This document shows, in pieces, positions 1 through 8,914 of a DNA stretch of 64,000 nucleotides. The position numbers were made by a program, and so were the translations under genes. Source of the stretch: Streptomyces umbrinus (GTDB taxonomy: Bacteria; Actinomycetota; Actinomycetes; Streptomycetales; Streptomycetaceae). A model generated the notes under the pieces. That model worked only from the letters and a program-made list of their open reading frames with translations. It was not told where the DNA came from and made no database searches. Position 1 is the first letter of the stretch. Every line of letters starts with the position of its first letter. The DNA lies in assembly GCF_030817415.1 (NCBI RefSeq), contig NZ_JAUSZI010000002.1, forward strand, positions 806,001-870,000, given 5' to 3'.

Positions 1-140
1 GCAACTCCGTGAACCGCGTCGACAGTCCCATAGCCGTCTTCATCCCCCTCAACTCGCTTCCACGAACGTCACTTGCTGTGGAGTGGGCGGAGTGGATATG
101 ACTGGCTCCGTCACGCACCCAGTCGTTAGCCTCGGCCCCC

Positions 141-563
141 ATGAACCAGCGGCAGCGGAAGAAGCTCTCCCGCCAACTCTTCGCAGCGATTCTGGCGGGT
201 GACACCGCCCGCGTGCAGGCGGCGCTGCGGGCCGGAGCCGACCCGGAGCAAGGAGACAGCGAGGGCACCACCCCTCTGTACGTGGCATCCGTGAACGGAG
301 AAGCACAGATCGCCCGCCTGCTCCTGACGGCCGGAGCCGCCCCTGACGCCGAGAGCAGCGGACTCGGCTCGGACGGCACGCCGTTGTGCGCGGCCGCATG
401 CTGGGGGCACACCGACACAGTGCGCGAACTATTGGCGCACGGCGCCGATCCGAACCTTCATGAAGACCACGGCTCAGGCCGCTCCCCGCTGCACTGGGCG
501 AACATCGGCCCCCACCTCGAGACGGCCGAACTCCTCAGGAGAGCGGGAGCGGCAGACACGTAG
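141..563 (+). CDS. Ankyrin-repeat protein
   Basis: This 140-residue protein is built almost entirely of ankyrin repeats, which act as protein-binding scaffolds. Four units can be read at roughly residues 10-37, 43-72, 78-107 and 111-138. Typical repeat landmarks are AALRAGADP, TPLYVASVNG, ARLLLTAGA and RELLAHGADPN. It has no signal peptide or membrane segment, so it is probably cytoplasmic. The ATG start gives a charged N-terminus followed directly by the first repeat. The family assignment is firm, but no partner can be inferred: the next gene is on the same strand and is unrelated. Confidence 0.85.
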   Translation: MNQRQRKKLSRQLFAAILAGDTARVQAALRAGADPEQGDSEGTTPLYVASVNGEAQIARLLLTAGAAPDAESSGLGSDGTPLCAAACWGHTDTVRELLAHGADPNLHEDHGSGRSPLHWANIGPHLETAELLRRAGAADT

Positions 564-627
564 CCCCGCCGCCGACGGACCGACTCGGCTCGGTGCACTT
601 GCCGCCCGGCCCCGTTACCGTCACGGG

Positions 628-1005
628 ATGGAAAGAATCTCCGAGCAGACCCTGGTCCCTGCCGACGCGGACAGCACCTGGCGGCTGATCACCGACCCGC
701 AGTACTTCCAGCAGTGGTACGCGTTCGGGGGCGCCGAGATCGAGCTGGTGGCCGGTGGCGCGATGGTCCTACGGTGGGACGAGCACGGCAGCTTTCGCGC
801 CACGGTGGTGGCTGTGGAACCCGGCCGCCGTTTCGCCTTCCGATGGCTGCCGGAGCCGGGCGACCTTGTCGAGATCACATTCTCGCCGGAAGGCACCGGC
901 ACGCTGGTACGGATCAGCGAGAGCGGCGCGCTGGAAGACGCCGCCACCAGCGCCATGGCCTGGCGGAACTCACTCTCACTGCTGGCGAAGCTCGCCCAGG
1001 CGTAG
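628..1005 (+). CDS. SRPBCC-family protein (polyketide cyclase/START-like fold)
   Basis: A 125-residue single-domain protein of the SRPBCC superfamily, whose members bind hydrophobic ligands in a helix-grip pocket. The opening ISEQTLVPADADSTWRLI matches the usual first strand and helix. RFAFRW and LVEITF are typical central strands, and the final segment AMAWRNSLSLLAKLAQA is the long C-terminal helix. The ATG at 628 is preferred over an upstream in-frame start because the fold begins here. The ligand or reaction cannot be deduced. Confidence 0.8.
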   Translation: MERISEQTLVPADADSTWRLITDPQYFQQWYAFGGAEIELVAGGAMVLRWDEHGSFRATVVAVEPGRRFAFRWLPEPGDLVEITFSPEGTGTLVRISESGALEDAATSAMAWRNSLSLLAKLAQA

Positions 1006-1225
1006 GACTCGATACGGAGTGGGCGACGGTCCCCACCGGCGTCCGCACCCGTCGGCGTCCTCGGGTCGCACGAGCAACGTGTGGAGCATGACCGCGTCAC
1101 GTGGAGATGACTTCCCTGGACATCGATCGGGCTCCTGTTGGGAAGGCTCCCGCTCAACTTGGCCATCACCTGGGCCACCAGCCGGTCAAGGATCCGCTTG
1201 TCCGGTGTGGCGCTTTCAGACCGCA

Positions 1226-2332
1226 CTACGCAGGTGGGGGCTCAGACACCGTCACGTGAGTGGCGGCGCGTGTCAGTTCCGGGCGGCTGAGGACGTCGGT
1301 GCTGTCGATGAACTGGTCCACAGCACCGACCGTCGGCAGGGAGCCAATCGTCGGGTCGGTGATGCGGGCGATCAGCGCCTCGGTGAAGCGTTCGGCGTGC
1401 AGCACCTGGAATGGTCTGCTGTGGTAGGGCCGCGTGGTGGGGTCGACGGGGTCGGTGACGCCGAGTTGGTTGTGCATGGCCGCGATGGCCTCGTAAGCGC
1501 GGGTCAGGTGGTGCTCGCGGATGTGCCAGTCGGTGGCGGCGTGGGCCGCGGTGAGGACCGGGGCGAGGGAGGACGCTTGAGGAAGGCGGGCGAAGGCGCT
1601 GCCGAGCCACTTGCTGTAGGGCGGATAGCGACGGTCCATGAGCAGGCAGAGCCGCATCACATCGCGCACCAGGCGGCCGGTGACGACGGCGGAGCCGAGT
1701 TCGTCGCCCACTTCACCGCAACGGCCGACGAAGGCTTCCTCCTGGGAGATGCGCTGCCACTGGCAGGCGAGTACGTAGAGCCAGAGATCGTGGGGGTACC
1801 AGTCGAGGGCTGCGCGCGCCGTCGCGAGCCGGCCGAGTCCGTCGTGGAAGACGGCACCGCCGGTGGCCTCGGCAAGCAGTTGAGTGGGCGTGGCCAGCCA
1901 GTCCGCGAGTGTGACGTCCTTGCGCGGGTCGAAGCCCAGTTGCGCGGTGAACCAGGCGCCCGGATCCGTGACTTCGACGCGGTGACGGACCGGCCCGTCG
2001 GTCGTCTGCATGACCCCGATGCCCGCTTCTCCGGCCACTGCGAAGTGCGTCGGATAGCCGCGGAAGGTCTTCGGCAGGCGTTCGGAGAGCAGTTCCGTGA
2101 TCGTCGCGCCATGACGGGTCACGTCCTGCGGGTGCAAGAAGAGCTGGAGGCGGGGGCCCCACTCGTGGTCGGCCGAGCGGGCGGTGTCGAATCCGAGGAC
2201 TTCCGAGCCGCTGCCCAGCCGGGCGGCGGAGTGCGCAGTTCCGGGGACGACTTCGTCCAGCAGGGGCCGTACAGCTTCGAAGTAGAAGTGGCGGGAGAGT
2301 TCCAGTCCGGGGATGAAGGACGGCTTGGTCAT
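1226..2332 (-). CDS. DUF4037 domain protein
   Basis: A 368-residue cytoplasmic protein resembling DUF4037 proteins, which carry a nucleotidyltransferase-like N-terminal part of unknown activity. The N-terminus MTKPSFIPGLELSRHFYFE is the usual family opening. GSGSEVLGFD followed by WGPRLQLFL resembles the nucleotidyltransferase signature. An in-frame start 90 bases upstream would only add a basic low-complexity tail, so the ATG at 2332 is chosen. It is transcribed divergently from the MFS exporter at 2635. Its substrate is unknown. Confidence 0.75.
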   Translation of the reverse strand: MTKPSFIPGLELSRHFYFEAVRPLLDEVVPGTAHSAARLGSGSEVLGFDTARSADHEWGPRLQLFLHPQDVTRHGATITELLSERLPKTFRGYPTHFAVAGEAGIGVMQTTDGPVRHRVEVTDPGAWFTAQLGFDPRKDVTLADWLATPTQLLAEATGGAVFHDGLGRLATARAALDWYPHDLWLYVLACQWQRISQEEAFVGRCGEVGDELGSAVVTGRLVRDVMRLCLLMDRRYPPYSKWLGSAFARLPQASSLAPVLTAAHAATDWHIREHHLTRAYEAIAAMHNQLGVTDPVDPTTRPYHSRPFQVLHAERFTEALIARITDPTIGSLPTVGAVDQFIDSTDVLSRPELTRAATHVTVSEPPPA

Positions 2333-2408
2333 GCCGTGGAGGGTGCCGGATCGGCGTGCGGTCGGTCGAAGGCTTTTCCCACGTCGAGCGGGCGCGGCCG
2401 ACTGCGCG

Positions 2409-2513
2409 TAACTGGCGGGCATTGCGGCCCAACCGTATGCGCAGTCGCAGGCAGTACATGCAGCCCGGCCGCCAGAAGACGACCGATCGGCCGTCGACCG
2501 CGCTGCGGCGCAT
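2409..2513 (-). pseudogene. Fragment of a glutaredoxin-like membrane-anchored protein
   Basis: About 35 codons on the minus strand read MRRSAVDGRSVVFWRPGC followed by MYCLRLRIRLGRNARQL. This is the CxxC redox motif (Cys-Met-Tyr-Cys) with the flanks found in a Streptomyces glutaredoxin-like protein that normally has N-terminal membrane segments. Those segments and the rest of the thioredoxin fold are missing; upstream sequence instead runs into the MFS promoter region and downstream sequence into the DUF4037 leader. It is therefore a decayed remnant. Confidence 0.55.
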
Positions 2514-2634
2514 GACGACTCGGGCCATCGAGCCGGAATGGGGCCGTTCCTGGGCGTCAGCCACTTTCCCGTATGGCGGCGCCTCGGGCACGCCGCGCGG
2601 GTGCCCGGCGGGTCGCGGGATTACCGTCGGCGGC

Positions 2635-3825
2635 ATGGACGGTGATCTCCGAGGGTGGCGCCAGTGTTTGCTGAGCGGGGCGGTGTTCGCCGTGTGCATG
2701 GCCGGCACCACGCTGCCGACCCCTCTCTACAGCCTCTACCAGGAGAAGTTCGGGTTCTCCGAGCTGACGGTGACCGTCGTGTACGCCGTGTACGCCTTCG
2801 GGGTCATCGCCATGCTGCTGCTGACGGGCAACGTCTCGGATGCCGTGGGCAGGCGGCCTGTGCTGCTCTGGGGCCTGGGGTTCGCGGCGGCCAGCGCCGT
2901 CTGCTTCCTGTGCGCCACCGGGCTGGGCTGGCTGTATGTGGGGCGGTTGTTCTCGGGACTGTCCGCCGGTCTCTTCACCGGGGCTGCCACGGTGTACGTG
3001 ATCGAGCTGGCACCGGACGGCGGTGCGTCCCGGGCCACGTTCGTGGCGACCGCCGCCAACATGGGCGGTCTGGGCTGCGGTCCGCTGCTCGCCGGAATCC
3101 TCGCTCAGTACGCCCCCTGGCCGCTGTACCTGCCGTTCGTCGTGCACCTCGCGCTGGTGACCGGCTCGGCCGCCGTCCTGCTGTGGCTGCCGGAGGCCGT
3201 CCGCGAGCGGCGGCCGCTGAGCACGGTACGGCCACAGCGGCCCGGTGTGCCCCCACAGGTGCGGAAGGTGTTCGGGCCTGCGGCGGTCGCCTCGTTCGTG
3301 GGGTTCGCGCTGTTCGGGGTGTTCACGTCGGTCAGCCCGGCGTTCCTCGCGGAGTCCCTGGACGTGGACAACCACGCCGTGAGCGGGCTTGTCGTCGCGC
3401 TCGCCTTCTTCTCCTCGACCGCAGGGCAACTGGTGGTCGGCCGGGTCGGGTTGGAACGATCGCTGCCGCTGGGCTGCGCCGGGCTCCTCGCCGGACTGGC
3501 GCTGCTCGCGGGCGCGCTGCACTGGGACCTGCTCTCGCTGGTGGTGCTGAGCGCGATCGTCGGTGGAGTCGGGCAGGGCCTGGCCTTTCGCGGGGCGCTG
3601 TCCGCGGTGGCCCAGGCGTCTCCCACGGACCGCCGCGCGTCGGTGATCTCGACGCTGTTCGTGGTGGCCTACGCGGGCATCTCGGTGCCGGTGATCGGTG
3701 TGGGAGTACTCACGGGTCCGATCGGCCTGGAGGGCGCCGGGCTGGTGTTCATCGCCTGTATGGCCGTCCTGGTCTCGACCGCGGGCGTCTACTTGCTCCG
3801 GCGTCCGGTGCGAACGAGCGCGTGA
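2635..3825 (+). CDS. MFS transporter (drug-efflux type, 12 TM)
   Basis: A 396-residue integral membrane protein of the major facilitator superfamily. Hydrophobic helices alternate through the whole length. The cytoplasmic loop after helix 2 carries GNVSDAVGRRPVLLWG, the MFS motif A (G-x-x-x-D-x-x-G-R-R). A second half of six helices starts near KVFGPAAVASFVGFALFG. This is the pattern of proton-driven exporters of small hydrophobic compounds. The ATG at 2635 is selected because MDGDLRGWRQCLLSGAVF leads directly into helix 1. The substrate is not predictable. Confidence 0.88.
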   Translation: MDGDLRGWRQCLLSGAVFAVCMAGTTLPTPLYSLYQEKFGFSELTVTVVYAVYAFGVIAMLLLTGNVSDAVGRRPVLLWGLGFAAASAVCFLCATGLGWLYVGRLFSGLSAGLFTGAATVYVIELAPDGGASRATFVATAANMGGLGCGPLLAGILAQYAPWPLYLPFVVHLALVTGSAAVLLWLPEAVRERRPLSTVRPQRPGVPPQVRKVFGPAAVASFVGFALFGVFTSVSPAFLAESLDVDNHAVSGLVVALAFFSSTAGQLVVGRVGLERSLPLGCAGLLAGLALLAGALHWDLLSLVVLSAIVGGVGQGLAFRGALSAVAQASPTDRRASVISTLFVVAYAGISVPVIGVGVLTGPIGLEGAGLVFIACMAVLVSTAGVYLLRRPVRTSA

Positions 3826-3860
3826 GGTGTGGGCTCCTCCCCGGGGTGCTGCGGCAAGCG

Positions 3861-4240
3861 TCAGTTCTCGGCGTGGGGGTGGGAGGCGAACTGGTCGAGC
3901 AGGCCCTCCAGAGCGTTGTCTCCGAACATCATCTCCAGGCCGGCGGCGGAGTCGGTGGCGGACGCCTCGCTACGAGGGAAGAGTTCCTGTTCGTAGGCGG
4001 TGAGGGCGGACTCGCTGTCGCCGGGGTGGTCGTCGATCGCCCGGCCGAGCCGGGCACCGTCGAGCATGGCCAGGTTGGCTCCCTCGCCCGCGAAGGGGGA
4101 CATCAGGTGCGCGGCGTCACCGAGGAGGGTGATGCCGACGTGGTGGTCCCAGCGGTGGCCGACGGGCAGGGCGTGGATCCGGCGAGGTACCGCGGGGCCG
4201 TCGGCGTCGGCGACCAGCGCGCGCAGGTCTTCGTGCCAAC
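3861..4240 (-). pseudogene. C-terminal remnant of an FAD-dependent monooxygenase
   Basis: The minus strand encodes only the last third of a flavin monooxygenase. It reads from about WHEDLRALVADADGPAV through the FAD/ribityl motif GDAAHLMSPFAGEGANLAM, and ends in FASHPHAEN before a TGA at 3861. The N-terminal dinucleotide-binding GxGxxG part and substrate domain are absent. Sequence upstream of about 4240 loses similarity and is then occupied by the divergent LRV gene at 4289. The family (PHBH/TetX-like aromatic hydroxylases) is clear; the piece cannot be active. Confidence 0.7.
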
Positions 4241-4288
4241 TCGTCGACGTCGAAATCCACGAGCCACTCCGGTCCCAGACCAGGCAGG

Positions 4289-5815
4289 ATGCCCTCCGTG
4301 AACCACGTCCTGTGCGGGCTCGCCGCCAATGCGGCCCTGCCGTCCGAGTTGGTCGACCGGCTGATCGCGGTCGCGGACACCGACATCGCCGCGGACCTCG
4401 CCGGTCGCGCGGACCTCAGCCATGCTCAGGCGATTGCATTGGTATCGCGCGTCGAGGAGAGCGCAGGGCGGCTTGCGTACGAGGGCCGGCTGACCGCCAC
4501 CGACATCGATCCCGCGGCGCAGCCACACGCTGCCCTCGCCCTGCTCCATGAAGGCGTCGGCAGACCGGAGTGGGCGCGCCTGCTCGCGGCAGATCCGGTC
4601 GCTGTGCACCGGGAGAAGCTGGCTGCCTGTCCCAGCCTCCCGTCCGATGTGGTGAAGTCACTTGCCGCGGACCCGGACGTACGCGTCGTCGCGGAGCTCG
4701 CGCTGTATGCCGCGCCGGACATGGCAGCCAGGCTTGCGCAGCATCCGCATGCCGAGGTCCGCCGCGCGGTCGCGGCAAACGAGGCAACACCGTCGGCCGT
4801 ACTGGCGGCGCTGATATCCGGCGAAGGGCTGGCGCCCGCGCGGCGGTGTCTGGTCTGCGACCGCGAAAAGACGCCGTTCGTGCATGATCCTGAATGCGCC
4901 CGGCTCGACTGCGATCTACTGCCGGGCGCCTCCTGCGACGGCTCCCACGAGTCCACCATGCATGACATGCAGCATGCGGCTCTGCGGAACCCTGCCACAC
5001 CAACCGAGGCCGTCATCGGCTTCGCCGGCCATCCGTCGACGCTGCTTCGCTGGGCACTGGCGGCCCGCCCGGACCTGCCTTCCGAGGTGTGCGGACGACT
5101 CGCCGTGGACGGCACTCCCGGCGTACGAGCCGACCTCGCCGAGAATCCCGCGATCGACGAAGCCCTGATCCGCGTACTGGCCGGCGACCAGGGCCACGAA
5201 GTACGGCGCAGGCTCGCACACAACCCGCACGTACCGCTCGATGTGCTCACCGACCTGGCCGACACTGCCAAGATCGGTGCCACCCTGCTGCCGCGGATCG
5301 CCGCCGCCGCACCCATGGAGGTCGAGGAACTGGCCAAGTCACCGAACCCTGCCGTACGGATGCTCCTGGCCCAACGACGTGATCTGCCGACCGAGATTCG
5401 TGACGCGTTGGCCACCGACCCTGACGCGAAAGTGGTCAAGTCCATCGCCGGGCACCCGGGGCTCTCCGAAGCGCGGTTGCGCACCATGGTCGACCGGCAC
5501 GGATCCCGGGTCCTTGCCAAGGTGGCGGCCAATCCGGACACGGCTCCGGCGCTACTGGAGGACCTGGCCCAGCACCAACCACCGGTGCAGAAGGCACTGC
5601 GCGAGGTCGCCCGGCATCGCAATGCGACCGCCCCGGCGCTGCTCGCCTGCTTGGCAGACAAAAGGGCGAGGCCCATCGCCGCCGGCCACCCGGCGCTCCC
5701 GCCGCCGGTGATCGTGGACCTCCTCACCGACACCGACTGGCGGGTGGTCGAAGCGGCTGCCGCCAACCCGTCGCTGCCGCCTGCGGTGATGTCGGACCTG
5801 GTGCCCCGACCGTAA
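4289..5815 (+). CDS. Leucine-rich-repeat-variant (LRV) protein with Cys-rich insertion
   Basis: A 508-residue soluble protein composed of tandem helical repeats of about 24 residues. Landmarks recur as LAADPDVRVV, LAQHPHAEVRRAVAAN, LAENPAIDEALI, LAHNPHVPLDVL and VAANPDTAPALL, the leucine-rich-repeat-variant type. Between repeats, near residues 187-225, a Cys-rich stretch (CLVCDREK, HDPECARLDC, GASCDGSH) looks like a small zinc- or metal-binding insertion. The start could be ATG 4289 or GTG 4295 (VNHVLCGLAANAALPSELV). Such proteins are common in Streptomyces and have no known role; a scaffolding function is inferred. Confidence 0.8.
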   Translation: MPSVNHVLCGLAANAALPSELVDRLIAVADTDIAADLAGRADLSHAQAIALVSRVEESAGRLAYEGRLTATDIDPAAQPHAALALLHEGVGRPEWARLLAADPVAVHREKLAACPSLPSDVVKSLAADPDVRVVAELALYAAPDMAARLAQHPHAEVRRAVAANEATPSAVLAALISGEGLAPARRCLVCDREKTPFVHDPECARLDCDLLPGASCDGSHESTMHDMQHAALRNPATPTEAVIGFAGHPSTLLRWALAARPDLPSEVCGRLAVDGTPGVRADLAENPAIDEALIRVLAGDQGHEVRRRLAHNPHVPLDVLTDLADTAKIGATLLPRIAAAAPMEVEELAKSPNPAVRMLLAQRRDLPTEIRDALATDPDAKVVKSIAGHPGLSEARLRTMVDRHGSRVLAKVAANPDTAPALLEDLAQHQPPVQKALREVARHRNATAPALLACLADKRARPIAAGHPALPPPVIVDLLTDTDWRVVEAAAANPSLPPAVMSDLVPRP

Positions 5816-5867
5816 CTGCCTTGCCCGCCAAGGGAATCGCTCAGCCCGCTGGCTCATGCGCCGATCT

Positions 5868-5883
5868 GCCGATTGAAATCGGC
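5868..5883. terminator. Weak bidirectional terminator hairpin
   Basis: A 6-bp perfect stem GCCGAT/ATCGGC with a TGAA tetraloop lies between the convergent LRV gene (stop 5815) and flavin monooxygenase gene (stop 5894). There is no U-tract, as is usual for Streptomyces terminators. Confidence 0.4.
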
Positions 5884-5893
5884 CTCGATGAAT

Positions 5894-7102
5894 TCAGTTG
5901 CCACGGTCCCCGATGTGTTCGGGCAATGTGAGGGCTGTGTGGGCCGGGCGCCCGGCTTTTGGTGGCAGAGCGGTGAGACCACGAAGCCTTTTGTTGCGCC
6001 TTTCAAGGGCCTCGGCCGTCGTGGGGAAGAGCGCCGCGTCGCGTTCACCCACCTGTGCCTGGTTCAGTTCGACGAATCCGCGGATGTCGCGTTCGTAGGC
6101 GGCGAAGGCCACGGTGTGGTCGCGTTGGGCGGCCAGCGAGCGGGCGAGCATGTAGGCGCCGACGAGGGCGAGGCTGGAGCCTTGCCCGGTCAGGAACGAG
6201 GGGGCGTAGGCGGCATCGCCGAGGAACGCGACCCGGCCGCTGGACCAGCACGGCATGTGGACTTGGCTCACGGTGTCGAAGAACGAATCGTTGGCGTGGC
6301 GCATGGCGGCGACCATGGCCGGGATTTCCCATCCGTCGTCGGCGAAGGTGGTGGCAACGAGATCACGTTGTGCCTCGGAGTCGCGGAGGACCTCGTGCGG
6401 TTGCTCGGGTTGAGCGAAGTTGAGGAATGCGTGCAGCTCGTTGCCGTCCTTGACCGCGTAGAGCGCCGCGGCCCTTCCGGGGGTGTTCCAGATGAGTGCT
6501 TCATGGGAGAGGCCCAGCGTGTTGGGCATGGTGAAGATGGCGAAGCAGTACCCGAGGTAGCGGTGGAATTGCTGCTCGGGGCCGAATACGAGCTCCCGGG
6601 TCCGCGAGTGCAGTCCGTCCGCGCCCAGAACCAGGTCGAAACTGCGTTGGACGCCGCTGCGGAAGATGACGTCGACACCGTGCTCGTGTTCCTTGAGCGC
6701 ATTGATGGAGTCGTCGAACACGAACTCCACCTCGTCACGGACGGCCCCGTACAGGACTTCCGCCAAGTCCCCGCGAGGCACCTCGACATCATGTCCCTCG
6801 ACGCCGCCGACCACCGCCTGCGGATGAACCACCGCCACCGCACTGCCGTCGGCATCGAGGAAGGTCAACCGGCGTGACTCGATATGCGCTTTCTGGAGCT
6901 GCGGCAGGATTCCCATCCGGCGAGCGACCTCAACCGCCGTGCCACGTACGTCGATCGGGTAGCCACCACCCCGCAGCCCGGTGGACCTCTCCACCACCGT
7001 CACCGTGAATCCGTACCGTTGCAGCCAGAACGCCACGGCCGGACCCGCGATGCTCGCGCCGGAGACCAGGACCGTACCTTTCGATGCAGTTCCTATGTTC
7101 AT
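5894..7102 (-). CDS. FAD-dependent aromatic monooxygenase (PHBH fold)
   Basis: A 402-residue single-component flavoprotein hydroxylase. The N-terminal Rossmann motif is VLVSGASIAGPAVAFWL (GxSxxG in place of GxGxxG). The mid-protein DG motif is VLGADGLHSRTRELVFG, and the second FAD motif is RVAFLGDAAYAPSFLTGQG. These are the three fingerprints of class A monooxygenases, which hydroxylate or epoxidise aromatic substrates using NAD(P)H. Its stop is 7102 bases from nothing else on the strand except the exporter 98 bases upstream, which is co-directional. It may tailor or inactivate an aromatic metabolite that the exporter moves out; this pairing is an inference. Confidence 0.85.
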   Translation of the reverse strand: MNIGTASKGTVLVSGASIAGPAVAFWLQRYGFTVTVVERSTGLRGGGYPIDVRGTAVEVARRMGILPQLQKAHIESRRLTFLDADGSAVAVVHPQAVVGGVEGHDVEVPRGDLAEVLYGAVRDEVEFVFDDSINALKEHEHGVDVIFRSGVQRSFDLVLGADGLHSRTRELVFGPEQQFHRYLGYCFAIFTMPNTLGLSHEALIWNTPGRAAALYAVKDGNELHAFLNFAQPEQPHEVLRDSEAQRDLVATTFADDGWEIPAMVAAMRHANDSFFDTVSQVHMPCWSSGRVAFLGDAAYAPSFLTGQGSSLALVGAYMLARSLAAQRDHTVAFAAYERDIRGFVELNQAQVGERDAALFPTTAEALERRNKRLRGLTALPPKAGRPAHTALTLPEHIGDRGN

Positions 7103-7200
7103 TCGTCAACTCCCAGTCCGTTATGAGGAATTCGAAGACCAACTCGGATTACGTGTACGCGAGGAGACTTTCGGCTTCTGCCGACCCCTTCAGAGGTCGA

Positions 7201-8664
7201 TCACACCGCTTCCCGCTCCAGGTCGGGCGCCGGCATGATGCGGCTGCGGCGTGTGCTTCGTACGAGCATGACGACCAGCACCGCGGCGATTGCGAACGCG
7301 CCGGAAGCGATCGCGATGTAGCTGAATACGCCGGTGGCCGAGTTCGTTGTCTCGCCTTCGACCACGACGGCGGTCGACTTGAGAACGGCCGCGCCCACGA
7401 AGTTCAGGACCACCGACCCGATCGACACCATGACCATGACCAGGCTGGACACGATGCCCTGCCGTTCGGCGGACGCCAGGCTGCCCGCCATGTTGAAGCC
7501 GGATGTGCCGAGCGCTCCGACCGTGACACCGAGCAGGAATGCGCAGCAGAGCGCGACGGCAAGCTGGGAGGCCCCGAGGAACATCCCGATGGTCACCACC
7601 GTTCCGAGCATGACTGTCCCGGCCAGCGTCGAGGCCGGTCCGATGCGTGCGCCAAGCCATCCGGCAACCGGACCTCCGAGCATGACTCCGAGTCCGGGCG
7701 CCGCGAGCAACTGTGCGACTGATCCCTGGTCGGCCAGTCCGTACCCGAGTTGCTGATCCGCCGAGACGTCACCGATGAGAGGAATGAGCTGAAGCATGCT
7801 CTGGTACGAACCGGCTCCGAGGAAGACGACGAGGAGCATGAGCACCAGTGGCCCATCGAGGTCCCTGACATCGATCAGGGGGTCGGGCTTCCGGCTCGAG
7901 ACCAGGAACCACCTGACCAGTGCCGCGACGCCGCCGACGAGGAGAGCCAGCGGGCCGGCGGCGAGCCAACCGAGGTCCGAGCCGAGGCTGACATAGCTGA
8001 GTACCCCGGCGAGACCTCCGCCGAGAAGGAGGGCACCGGCGACGTCGATCTTGCCTGGCGTCTTGACCAGGGATTCGGGAATCACCTTCCGCACGCAGAT
8101 CGCCATCGCGGCCCCGACGAGGGCCGACAGGAGGAACAGGATCTGGAAGCCGAACTCCGTGGCCAGTTTCTCGATGAGGAAACGCGACGCGATGTTGAGC
8201 ACCGCGGAGCTGGAGGTGACGATGCCCACGACGATCATCGCGATGCGGGGTGCGCAGACACCTCGAACGATCGCGACGGAGAGGAACACCGCGGCCAGAG
8301 ACGCTCCTTGAAGCATGCGCCCTGGCACGAACACCCAGAGGCTGGGGGCCACCGCGCACAAGAGGGCGCCCGCGCAGCTGAGGAGCAAGGCCACCACGAG
8401 CACCCTGCGCTTGCCGTAGATGTCGGCACTCTTTCCGAGCAGGGGTGCCCACATCACCCCAGCCAGCATCGCGGTGGCGTTGAGCCACGCCGCCTGGTCG
8501 GTACCGAAATGGTCGAGCATCTCCGGGAGGACGAGCAGTGGCGCGGTGATGGCCGAGTCGACCACGAAGTTCACGAGGGCCAGGACAACCACCAGCCCGA
8601 TGAGCCGCCCGTTCCATCTCGTGTGCAGTCCGGTGTCTGTACTTCCGGTCCTGCTCTGCTGCAT
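7201..8664 (-). CDS. MFS transporter, DHA2 family (14 TM)
   Basis: A 487-residue multidrug-type exporter. The length and about 14 hydrophobic segments fit the DHA2 subfamily. LLGKSADIYGKRRVLV is motif A after helix 2, and SLWVFVPGRMLQGAS matches the conserved helix-4 region. The start at 8664 is set by a strong ribosome-binding site (GAGGAG seven bases upstream), not the longer frame beginning at 8760. The promoter region contains an 80-bp block repeated upstream of the ABC exporter at 12247, so the two exporters are probably induced together. It reads toward the flavin monooxygenase at 7102. Confidence 0.88.
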   Translation of the reverse strand: MQQSRTGSTDTGLHTRWNGRLIGLVVVLALVNFVVDSAITAPLLVLPEMLDHFGTDQAAWLNATAMLAGVMWAPLLGKSADIYGKRRVLVVALLLSCAGALLCAVAPSLWVFVPGRMLQGASLAAVFLSVAIVRGVCAPRIAMIVVGIVTSSSAVLNIASRFLIEKLATEFGFQILFLLSALVGAAMAICVRKVIPESLVKTPGKIDVAGALLLGGGLAGVLSYVSLGSDLGWLAAGPLALLVGGVAALVRWFLVSSRKPDPLIDVRDLDGPLVLMLLVVFLGAGSYQSMLQLIPLIGDVSADQQLGYGLADQGSVAQLLAAPGLGVMLGGPVAGWLGARIGPASTLAGTVMLGTVVTIGMFLGASQLAVALCCAFLLGVTVGALGTSGFNMAGSLASAERQGIVSSLVMVMVSIGSVVLNFVGAAVLKSTAVVVEGETTNSATGVFSYIAIASGAFAIAAVLVVMLVRSTRRSRIMPAPDLEREAV

Positions 8665-8712
8665 TGAGGACTCCTCACTACGGGTTCGTGTCCGTCCACT
8701 TCTGCGACGGGT

Positions 8713-8793
8713 GAAGAGTGCGGGGACGGCTGCGCGCCGGGCGTCATACCGGGGAGCCAATGTGGAGGTGCTACCGCGGTAGGGGGTGGAGGC
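8713..8793 (-). promoter_or_regulatory. Shared promoter/operator block, copy A
   Basis: About 80 bp upstream of the MFS gene are nearly identical to the block at 12286-12366. Both contain the 12-bp perfect palindrome CTACCGCGGTAG (here 8771-8782). On the minus strand this is followed at fixed distance by TTGGCTCC and TATGACG. It is probably the operator and promoter of a common regulator, the neighbouring NarL-type response regulator being a candidate. Confidence 0.6.
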
Positions 8794-8914
8794 GGCAAGA
8801 CCGATGGCTCGGCCTTCCGCGGGGCGGACCTTGGCGTCTCCACACGGCGAGGGGCCTCCTCCAAGCTGCAGAAACGCAGCTCGGAGGAGGCCCCTTCTGC
8901 GGAACCGACAGATC

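Noticed and set aside
1100..1226. Minus-strand frame starting GTG at 1226, overlapping the DUF4037 stop
   Set aside because: The first 40 residues look plausible (RILDRLVAQVMAKLSG) and the TAGTG overlap suggests coupling, but the frame soon becomes antisense to the SRPBCC gene and no family was recognised.
755..2515. A 586-codon open frame on the plus strand
   Set aside because: It runs antisense through the DUF4037 gene, has no recognisable domain, and its composition is that of a shadow frame in high-GC DNA.
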